A stretch of 5,267 nt of DNA, from contig PKWD01000169.1 of NCBI GenBank assembly GCA_003131945.1, positions 1 through 5,267 of the forward strand, in the 5' to 3' direction. Source of the stretch: Acidimicrobiaceae bacterium (GTDB lineage Bacteria > Actinomycetota > Acidimicrobiia > Acidimicrobiales > UBA8190). The notes beneath the pieces are model-generated. The model was not told the DNA's origin, did not search any database, and worked only from the letters and a program-made list of their open reading frames with translations. Below are positions 1 to 5,095 of this stretch, in pieces. Numbering within the stretch: position 1 is the stretch's first letter; every line of letters starts with the position of its first letter. The position numbers and the translations under genes were made by a program.

Positions 1-443
1 TCACCAGCGACATTGGCGAGCACCATGACGCCCACCGCTCCATCTCGGCAGGCGCGTTCGAGCTCGACGCAGGCTCGCTCGGGATACTGCCATGGTAAAC
101 TTGCCAGGTAACGAAGGCGGTCGGGATGCGCCCGCTGAGCGGCAGACATATGAACGTTCATGCTGCGCGCTGCGTTCTCTCTTTCGGCTTGGGTGCCCCA
201 GTAAACGTTGGGATTACTGAGCGAGACGACGGCAACGTCGACACCGCATCTGTCCATATCCGTCAGCCGCAGGTCGTAGTCGAACATCGGCGGGGTCAAC
301 GTCTTGAAGGCCACGCCGTCCCGGTGGAGAGCAGACGAGCCACCTATAACGCCGCCGACGGTGAAAGTACCGCCGGTTCCCTCCGAGAGAAGCCTCATGT
401 ACTCTTCGCTCAGCATGTGGGTGTGAATGTCGACAACGCTCAT
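1..443 (-). CDS. Amidohydrolase family 2 (ACMSD-like), N-terminal 147 residues, cut by the window edge
   Basis: This is the start of a TIM-barrel metal-dependent hydrolase or decarboxylase of the amidohydrolase 2 family, which includes aminocarboxymuconate-semialdehyde decarboxylase and gamma-resorcylate decarboxylase; probably cytoplasmic. The reading begins MSVVDIHTHMLSEEY, with the family's metal-binding HxH pair at His7 and His9 at the end of strand 1. Further family landmarks follow: RLTDMDRCGVDVAVVSLSNP (about 59-78), AHPDRLRYLASLPWQYPE (about 105-122), and GVMVLANVAG (138-147), which corresponds to the usual G(V/I)...TNV.G stretch. About 45% of a typical 320-340 residue protein is present; the C-terminal metal ligands lie outside the window. 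The ATG at 443-441 is chosen because family members start just before the D-x-H-x-H motif; purine-rich stretches (AGAGGG close by, AGGGGG 11 nt upstream) could serve as ribosome binding sites. It lies 194 bp after dppC on the same strand. The substrate cannot be told. Confidence 0.9.
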   Translation of the reverse strand, partial: MSVVDIHTHMLSEEYMRLLSEGTGGTFTVGGVIGGSSALHRDGVAFKTLTPPMFDYDLRLTDMDRCGVDVAVVSLSNPNVYWGTQAERENAARSMNVHMSAAQRAHPDRLRYLASLPWQYPERACVELERACRDGAVGVMVLANVAG

Positions 444-637
444 TGCCCTCTCGGCCCCCTGATCATGAGAGACATGCCGGCCAGGCACCTCCCCCGACTT
501 GTCCTGTCGCAAGCCACGAGTTACCACGTCGCCCTTTGCGTCGCGGTCGCCTCTTACTTATCCATACTGCACTGCCGACTCGCCGTACCCCGGAGCCGCG
601 GGTCATGTGGCATCTCCCATCTGGGTCGAAAGGTGGA

Positions 638-1756
638 CTACCGTCGCTGGAGTCTGACCTCGAGGGCATCGCGAAGGCCGTCCCCGACAAAGTTGAAGGC
701 GACAACGACCAGGACGATTGCCGCTCCTGCGGGATAGATCAGCCACCAGTAGTCCGACGTGGCGTAGTTGACACCGCTCGAGAGCATGGAGCCCCAGTCC
801 GTCTCGGGCGGCTGGACACCGAGGCCGAGGAATCCGAGGGCGGCGAGATACAAGATGGTGTCGGCGATCTGGAAGGTCAGGTTCACAACCGTTGTGCCGA
901 TGGCGTTCGGGACGATATGGCGGAGGATCATCCGTCGGGCGCCGCCGCCCATCATCCGTACAGCTTGCACATACTCGCGGGTTCTGAGCGTCAGCGTTTC
1001 GCCGCGTATCAACCTCGCGGGCACGAGCCACGCGCCGCCCGCCAGGATCAGGATGAGCAGAAGTACCGAGGGACGATAGATCACGGCGAGGACGATGAGC
1101 AGGAGAAGAGTTGGGATCGACAGCAGGGTGTCGACGATCCGCATCATCAGGGAGTCGATCCACCCTCCGAAGAAGCCCGCGATGGCCCCCCAGCCCACTC
1201 CGAGCACGACGGCAGCCAGCGCAGCTGCAAAGCCGATCTCAAGTGAGTTCTGACCGCCGACCATCAACCGCCCAAGCTCGTCGAACCCGTTGGGATCCAA
1301 GCCGAGTAGGTGACCGGAGTTCGGTGCGGCGGCGAATCCTGTTGGGTTCGACTGGAGCGCGAGCTGAGCGTTCATCTCGTTTGGATGGTAAAAGATCGGC
1401 CCGACAAAGCAGAAAAGTATCATGAAAACGACAACAAACAGGCCAGCCATTGCCGCCTTGTTCAGCCTGAAGCTCAGGAGGGTCTGCCGCCACAGGCTTC
1501 CTCGCCCACCTGGGTCGTCGGCAGGCAAGGACAGCGAGGACGGAGACTGACTCGCGTCGACGATGAGCTGCAGGGCGGGTGATAGTTCTTCAAGACGGTC
1601 GCGGCGTCGGCCTTTTCCATCGCCATGAAAGCGTTTGCCGATGGCAGAGGCCGTGTTGCCCGATCCCGGCAGGGTAGAGTCGGCGTCGCCGCTCACAACC
1701 GGTGCCGGCGTCCCTCCCAGCTTCCGTACTATCGCGCGTGTGCGACCTTCAGGCAT
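638..1756 (-). CDS. dppC: DppC-type ABC transporter permease with long N-terminal extension
   Basis: This is the second membrane subunit of a peptide/nickel/oligosaccharide-class ABC importer; it pairs with the DppB-type protein to form the translocation pore. With the ATG at 1756-1754 it has 372 residues. Residues 1-86 are hydrophilic and low in complexity. The OppC N-terminal segment follows (SLWRQTLLSFRLNKAAMAGL, 87-106) with the first membrane helix at about 101-120. After a periplasmic loop come LLGLDPNGFDELGRLMVGG (150-168), FFGGWIDSLMMRIVDTLLS (195-213), the EAA loop that contacts the ATPase (REYVQAVRMMGGGARR, 260-275), and the final helix before VGDGLRDALEVRL (357-369). The start overlaps the dppB stop by 8 bp (ATGCCTGA), which fits translational coupling; no strong ribosome binding site is visible. 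The frame stays open upstream to an ATG at 1834, but that would lie deep inside dppB. TM1 normally begins within the first 20-40 residues, so 60-70 extra residues are present. Third-position GC is lower than in dppB. Confidence 0.95.
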   Translation of the reverse strand: MPEGRTRAIVRKLGGTPAPVVSGDADSTLPGSGNTASAIGKRFHGDGKGRRRDRLEELSPALQLIVDASQSPSSLSLPADDPGGRGSLWRQTLLSFRLNKAAMAGLFVVVFMILFCFVGPIFYHPNEMNAQLALQSNPTGFAAAPNSGHLLGLDPNGFDELGRLMVGGQNSLEIGFAAALAAVVLGVGWGAIAGFFGGWIDSLMMRIVDTLLSIPTLLLLIVLAVIYRPSVLLLILILAGGAWLVPARLIRGETLTLRTREYVQAVRMMGGGARRMILRHIVPNAIGTTVVNLTFQIADTILYLAALGFLGLGVQPPETDWGSMLSSGVNYATSDYWWLIYPAGAAIVLVVVAFNFVGDGLRDALEVRLQRR

Positions 1757-2699
1757 AGCGGATCCGCGGGTCGGCCACGGCATAGAGGATGTCGGCCAGG
1801 AGGGAGCCGGCCACGGTGGCGATGGTGGCGACAAGGGTCGTCCCGAGCAGCACGGGGATGTCGGTCTTGAAGGCCGCTTCGGTGGTGAGGAACCCCATGC
1901 CCGGGTAGTTGAAGACCGTCTCTGTGATCAAGGCTCCGCTCACGATGGCCGGGATCGACAGACCCAGCAGGGTGAGGATGGGGATGAGGGCATTGCGTAG
2001 GGCATGGACGTAGAGGACGCGCCGGGGGCCGGCCCCCTTGGCCCGGGCCGTGCGGATGTAGTCCTCGGTCATCGCTTCCATCATCGAGGACCGCATGTAG
2101 CGGCTGAACGATGCGATCGTCAGCGCCGCCAGGGTGATCTCGGGAAGCACCAGGCCCCGCGGGTCGGTGAGGATGTTCGTCACCGTCTGGCTCTGCGAAA
2201 AACCGACAGGGAACCATTTCAGGTCGATGGCGAAGTAGAGGATGAGCAACGTCCCGAGGAGGAATGCCGGCATGGCGTAAAAGACGAAGGACAGCCCGGT
2301 GGCGACGTAGTCGACGGGCTTGTTGCGCCGGACGACCTGGAGGATGCCGAGAGGGATCGAGATGATCAGGGCCAGGAGGGTCGAGAAGCCGACCAGCACG
2401 AGCGTCTTCGGGAGCTTGTCGGAGATCAGGGCCGACACCGTCTGGTTGTACGAATAGGAGTAGCCCAGGTTCTGGTGCACGACCAGGCGTAAGAGGTACT
2501 GGTAGAACTGGTCCCAGATCGGAAGTGTGAACCCGTTCAGGACATTGAACTGGTGGATCTTCGCCACCGTGGCTTTGGTGCCGAGGACGGCCCGGGCCTC
2601 GCCGCCGGGAATGACCTGCGCCAGGAGAAAGACGATGAGCAGGACCCCGAGGACGACGACGATGGACTGGATGACCCTCCGGATCAGATAGCCGATCAT
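1749..2699 (-). CDS. dppB: DppB-type ABC transporter permease
   Basis: This is the first membrane subunit of a peptide/nickel/oligosaccharide-class ABC importer. Its 316 residues match the usual length of the family. It opens with the standard MIGYLIRRVIQSIVVVLGVLL (conserved RR just before TM1, about 11-30). Other hydrophobic helices are near 98-122, 135-160, 186-200, 238-262 and 284-308. The loop YSYSYNQTVSALISDKLPKT corresponds to the conserved 'G.S...PV...I..RLP.T' stretch. The EAA loop that docks on the ATPase is DYIRTARAKGAGPRRVL (213-229), followed by HALRNALIPI (232-241). ITETVFNYPGMG (258-269) and the terminal DPRIRY (310-315) are also characteristic. The ATG at 2699-2697 has a strong ribosome binding site (AGGGGGTGA, 4 nt away). 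The gene lies 117 bp after the binding-protein gene, across two hairpins, and overlaps dppC by 8 bp. In the first 41 codons only 3 end in A or T. The symbol is a family label; the substrate is unknown. Confidence 0.96.
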   Translation of the reverse strand: MIGYLIRRVIQSIVVVLGVLLIVFLLAQVIPGGEARAVLGTKATVAKIHQFNVLNGFTLPIWDQFYQYLLRLVVHQNLGYSYSYNQTVSALISDKLPKTLVLVGFSTLLALIISIPLGILQVVRRNKPVDYVATGLSFVFYAMPAFLLGTLLILYFAIDLKWFPVGFSQSQTVTNILTDPRGLVLPEITLAALTIASFSRYMRSSMMEAMTEDYIRTARAKGAGPRRVLYVHALRNALIPILTLLGLSIPAIVSGALITETVFNYPGMGFLTTEAAFKTDIPVLLGTTLVATIATVAGSLLADILYAVADPRIRYA

Positions 2700-2703
2700 C
2701 GAA

Positions 2704-2712
2704 TCACCCCCT
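2704..2712 (-). promoter_or_regulatory. Strong ribosome binding site of dppB
   Basis: On the minus strand AGGGGGTGA lies 4 nt before the ATG at 2699. It closely matches the 3' end of 16S rRNA and fixes the dppB start. Its strength indicates that dppB can be initiated independently of the preceding binding-protein gene, as expected after a 117-bp gap. Confidence 0.8.
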
Positions 2713-2718
2713 GCGCCC

Positions 2719-2741
2719 TCTTAAGAATCAGACCCTTAAGA
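2719..2741 (-). repeat. Small inverted/direct repeat (two CTTAAG boxes) before dppB
   Basis: CTTAAGAA occurs twice on the plus strand, at 2720-2727 and 2735-2742, with a period of 15 bp. Because CTTAAG is self-complementary, the same bases form a 7-bp stem (2719-2725 with 2735-2741) with a 9-nt loop in the minus-strand transcript. It lies between the large hairpin and the dppB ribosome binding site. It could be an RNA stability element, part of a bipartite terminator, or a tandem protein site; the sequence does not decide. Confidence 0.5.
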
Positions 2742-2743
2742 AC

Positions 2744-2788
2744 AGGACCGCCCCGACATGGCCGGTGGGCTCATGTCGGGGCGGTCCT
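2744..2788 (-). terminator. 17-bp perfect hairpin between binding-protein gene and dppB (attenuating terminator or mRNA-stability stem)
   Basis: AGGACCGCCCCGACATG (2744-2760) is exactly complementary to CATGTCGGGGCGGTCCT (2772-2788), giving a GC-rich 17-bp stem with an 11-nt loop; GCC/GGC inside the loop can add three more pairs with one bulged base. In the direction of transcription the stem is followed by TGTTCTTAAGGG, a poor U-tract, so complete intrinsic termination is doubtful. Such stems after a solute-binding-protein gene commonly let that gene be expressed above the permeases, by partial termination or by protecting the upstream mRNA from 3' decay. A DNA-binding palindrome is a less likely alternative, given its length and its place in the operon. 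Confidence 0.8.
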
Positions 2789-2816
2789 TCAGTACCCAAT
2801 TTTCACGCTTGTTACG

Positions 2817-4715
2817 TTACTTGGTCAGGTACCAGTTCTCCGGGGTCAGGTAGCCGAAGACGTTCTGGGGGGTGGCCCCGTGGAGCTTGTTGCTGATCTC
2901 CGACATCGAATATGCCGGGTTGGGCTGCCACACCACCGGTAGGTCCTTGGCCAGGAAGTTCTGGTAGGTATCGAGGTTGGAGTTGGTGTCGTCCGTCGCC
3001 TTGGTGTTGTTGTCGTTGGTGACGTTCGAGTAACTCCCCGAGTTCGACCCTGCGCCGGTCGAGAAGATCTCCTCACCGGTCGGGTAGTAGTCGGGCGAGA
3101 ACTCCCAGCCACCGCCCCAGTCCTGGAGCTCCCACGCACAGCTGGAGCCTCCGGTGCACGGAACAGCGATGCCGAGCACGGTGTCGAAGGACGCCGAGCT
3201 CAGGGTGACGTTGATCCCCACCTGGGCCCACGACGACTTCTCGGTGTTCATGAGCTGGGTGATCCACGTCGTCCCCGTGGCGTACTGGAGGTTGAAGTTC
3301 AAGGCCGCACCCATGGGGATCCCCGTCCCGCACTGGTTGGCGCCCGATCCCGGGTCCGTGCAGGTCGAGGTGCCGTTGGGTACCACGCTCCAACCGTGGC
3401 TCGTGAGCAGGCTCTTGGCCTTGGACACACTGTAGGGGTAGGGATTGGCCGACTCCGCCGAGTCAGCGTAGGTCGGGGGGAGAATGGGAACCGGTCCGTA
3501 GGTCGGCACCGCGTAGCCCTTGAAGACCTTGTTGTCGAACAACGGCTGGTCGATCAGGTACTGCATCGCCTGACGGACGTACGACTGGGAGAAGATCTTC
3601 CCGGCGTTGCCACCGTCCCCGCTGGAGTTGAAGTTGTAAGGGAAGTAGTTGATGCCGTACAGGTAGAGCGGATCCAGGGAGAAGTCGCTCAGACGGGGGT
3701 TGTTGGCCCCGGCCACGAGCGGACTCTTGGCCGCCGCCGTGATGTCCTGGGTGGGCAGGTATCCGAAGTCGATGTTCCCGGCGACCAGCGAGTTGAACTC
3801 GGCCGAATCGGAGGTGAAGGGGACTTCCTTGAACACACTGATCGTCGCCTTGGTGGGGCCCGAGTAGCTCGTGTTGGGAACCATCGTGACGTCACCCGAA
3901 GCGTCGAAGTGGGTCAGGTGCCAGGGCCCGTCCACGATCTGCCACAACGGATTGGTGGCGTACGTGGTCAGCGAGTTGTTGGTGCCCGACGGATTGGCCG
4001 GGTCGTATCCCGCCTGCTGGGACAGGTAGGTATAGACAGCGGCGCAGGCCGTGTCGGCCGTGCCGTAGGGGGCACTCGAGCACCCTCCCGAACCGGCGGC
4101 ACCACCTTGAGCCGAGATGTCCCAGGCCTTGGGTAGCGGGGTGATCTGGGAGAACTGGTTGTAGGTCAGCCACAGCGGGTTGTACGAGCCCGTCATCTGG
4201 AACGTCAACTTGGTGGGGCTGTCGATCGTGATGCTCTTGATGTTGTCCGGGATCGTGCCCGGAGCGTACGCCGCCCAGTTCTTCTTCTCGGCGTGCATCA
4301 TGTTCATCCAGAACATGACGTCAGTGGCCGTGACCGTCTCACCGTTGGACCACTTGTAGTTCTTGAGGCTGATGACGACCGTCTGGTTGTTGTTCGAGTA
4401 CACCGGTTCCGCAGCCAGCGACAGCGCCGGATCGAGGGAGGCGCTGCTGCCGTTTCCGAACCAGTAGAGCGGCCGGTACATGAGCTGTTGGAATTGGCTC
4501 AGGTTGGTGACGCTGAAGAAAGCCAGGCTCATGAACGGGAAGATGTAGTTGGGCACGGCAGAAGGCGGTTCGGCCCAGGTCACGGTGCCACCACTGACCT
4601 TGGTCCCACCTGTGTTGTTGGAGGCCGAAGGTGAACTTGATGAACACGCCGCCAGCAGGACCGCTGCGATCCCTACGGCGAGTGCGATCGTGACTGGTGT
4701 TCTGAATCGCCGCAC
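2817..4715 (-). CDS. Solute-binding lipoprotein of a peptide/nickel/oligosaccharide ABC importer (SBP family 5)
   Basis: This is the extracellular, membrane-anchored receptor that delivers substrate to the DppB/DppC-type pore. It has 632 residues from the GTG at 4715-4713, a little longer than the usual 500-600. Residues 1-23 form a lipoprotein signal: RR, a hydrophobic stretch, then the lipobox LAAC with lipid-modified Cys24. A Ser/Asn/Thr-rich linker (25-42) follows. The family 5 motif is clear at NYKWSNGETVTATDVMFW (119-136); VDGPWHLTHFD (261-271), YVRQAMQYLIDQ (379-390) and the C-terminal LTPENWYLTK also fit. Six further cysteines fall in three close pairs (212/224, 452/462, 520/526), suggesting disulphides. 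GTG is preferred over the ATG at 4847 because AAAAGGGG lies 6 nt upstream and it puts the signal peptide at the N-terminus; the longer version would add 44 charged residues and cover the operator. First gene of the transport cluster. The ligand is not predictable; peptides are only the default guess. Confidence 0.96.
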   Translation of the reverse strand: MRRFRTPVTIALAVGIAAVLLAACSSSSPSASNNTGGTKVSGGTVTWAEPPSAVPNYIFPFMSLAFFSVTNLSQFQQLMYRPLYWFGNGSSASLDPALSLAAEPVYSNNNQTVVISLKNYKWSNGETVTATDVMFWMNMMHAEKKNWAAYAPGTIPDNIKSITIDSPTKLTFQMTGSYNPLWLTYNQFSQITPLPKAWDISAQGGAAGSGGCSSAPYGTADTACAAVYTYLSQQAGYDPANPSGTNNSLTTYATNPLWQIVDGPWHLTHFDASGDVTMVPNTSYSGPTKATISVFKEVPFTSDSAEFNSLVAGNIDFGYLPTQDITAAAKSPLVAGANNPRLSDFSLDPLYLYGINYFPYNFNSSGDGGNAGKIFSQSYVRQAMQYLIDQPLFDNKVFKGYAVPTYGPVPILPPTYADSAESANPYPYSVSKAKSLLTSHGWSVVPNGTSTCTDPGSGANQCGTGIPMGAALNFNLQYATGTTWITQLMNTEKSSWAQVGINVTLSSASFDTVLGIAVPCTGGSSCAWELQDWGGGWEFSPDYYPTGEEIFSTGAGSNSGSYSNVTNDNNTKATDDTNSNLDTYQNFLAKDLPVVWQPNPAYSMSEISNKLHGATPQNVFGYLTPENWYLTK

Positions 4716-4721
4716 GTCGTA

Positions 4722-4729
4722 CCCCTTTT
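4722..4729 (-). promoter_or_regulatory. Ribosome binding site that fixes the GTG start of the binding protein
   Basis: AAAAGGGG on the minus strand ends 6 nt before GTG at 4715. It is embedded in an A-rich, probably unstructured leader (AAACCAAAAAGAAAAGGGG). It supports the GTG over the far-upstream ATG at 4847. Confidence 0.8.
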
Positions 4730-4744
4730 CTTTTTGGTTTCTCG

Positions 4745-4760
4745 TCGGCGCCTCCGCCGA
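4745..4760 (-). other. Small leader hairpin
   Basis: TCGGCG (4755-4760 read on minus) can pair with CGCCGA (4745-4750) around a GAGG tetraloop, a 6-bp GC-rich stem just upstream of the A-rich leader and ribosome binding site. It would form in the 5' untranslated RNA of the binding-protein gene if transcription starts upstream of it. It may stabilise the message, but a 6-bp stem can arise by chance in GC-rich DNA. Confidence 0.35.
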
Positions 4761-4768
4761 AGATGACG

Positions 4769-4784
4769 GAAACGTTAACGTTTC
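4769..4784. promoter_or_regulatory. Perfect 16-bp palindrome, probable LacI/GalR-family operator
   Basis: GAAACGTTAACGTTTC reads identically on both strands and sits 53 bp before the GTG of the binding-protein gene. Two overlapping AACGTT cores flanked by GAAA/TTTC resemble operators of LacI/GalR-type regulators (related to the AAACGTTT core of that family). This suggests that the importer is repressed until an inducer, often a sugar or glycoside for this regulator family, is present. No regulator gene lies in the window. The promoter itself could not be placed: I see no convincing -35/-10 pair between 4770 and 4860. Confidence 0.65.
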
Positions 4785-4809
4785 ATGTGCATCATCGCGC
4801 TGATCCCTC

Positions 4810-4832
4810 TCCGTGGCGAAATTTTTCACGGA
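4810..4832. repeat. Interrupted inverted repeat upstream of the operator
   Basis: TCCGTG (4810-4815) and CACGGA (4827-4832) are exact inverted copies separated by an 11-bp A/T-rich spacer (GCGAAATTTTT). This is one of the few A/T-rich stretches in the region, 25 bp upstream of the 16-bp palindrome. It may be a second regulator site or lie over the promoter. Arms of 6 bp are weak evidence. Confidence 0.35.
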
Positions 4833-4847
4833 AACTGACCATTTCAC

Positions 4848-5095
4848 TCAGGTTTCAGAGGACTGACCGGCGCCGGGGGCAACCCGTGGACTCGGTACAC
4901 TCCCTCGATGGCTAGGGACGATGCAGCACGCCGTCCCCGGAGGCCGGAGCCCGACCGGAAGCCCGATCGCCCCTCTCCAGGGTCGCGGTCCGCGCGAACA
5001 GGGGATCCAGCCCGAATCCGACCCGAAGGCCCCGTTCGTCGGGTCACCCTTCGTGGGAACGCAGCGCCGAGTTCGGGCAGCCGCCCTCCTCGGCC
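4848..5095 (-). other. Region without a convincing gene; possible decayed 3' end of the isochorismate synthase gene
   Basis: About 250 bp of very GC-rich DNA lies between the stop at 5096 and the regulatory region of the binding-protein gene. Several frames on both strands stay open for 60 codons or more, but their products are Arg/Pro-rich and resemble nothing. Two short stretches on the minus strand, in different frames, encode residues expected in the missing C-terminus of isochorismate synthase: ALRS (5056-5067) and AGS (5003-5011). Their order is right and their spacing roughly right. The match is weak and could be chance. Confidence 0.35.

Noticed and set aside
150..161. 12-bp perfect palindrome ATGAACGTTCAT resembling a LacI-type core
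   Set aside because: It lies inside the amidohydrolase coding region (Met-Asn-Val-His codons), lacks the flanks of the 4769 palindrome, and a 12-bp palindrome can occur by chance.
443..1246. 267-codon plus-strand open frame
   Set aside because: It is antisense to dppC and has an Asp/Glu/His/Arg-rich composition typical of a shadow frame.
1757..1834. Start of DppC at the ATG at 1834
   Set aside because: It would overlap dppB by more than 80 bp, and its first residues (Pro/Ser/Trp-rich) are an out-of-frame reading of the conserved dppB 3' end.
2004..2492. 162-codon plus-strand open frame
   Set aside because: It is antisense to dppB; charged low-complexity product with no family resemblance.
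3396..4136. 246-codon plus-strand open frame
   Set aside because: It is fully antisense to the well-supported binding-protein gene, and its Val/Gly/Arg-rich product is typical of the complement of GC-rich coding DNA.
4716..4847. N-terminal extension of the binding protein to the ATG at 4847
   Set aside because: It would put 44 charged residues before the lipoprotein signal and cover the palindromic operator, and the GTG at 4715 has a well-placed ribosome binding site.
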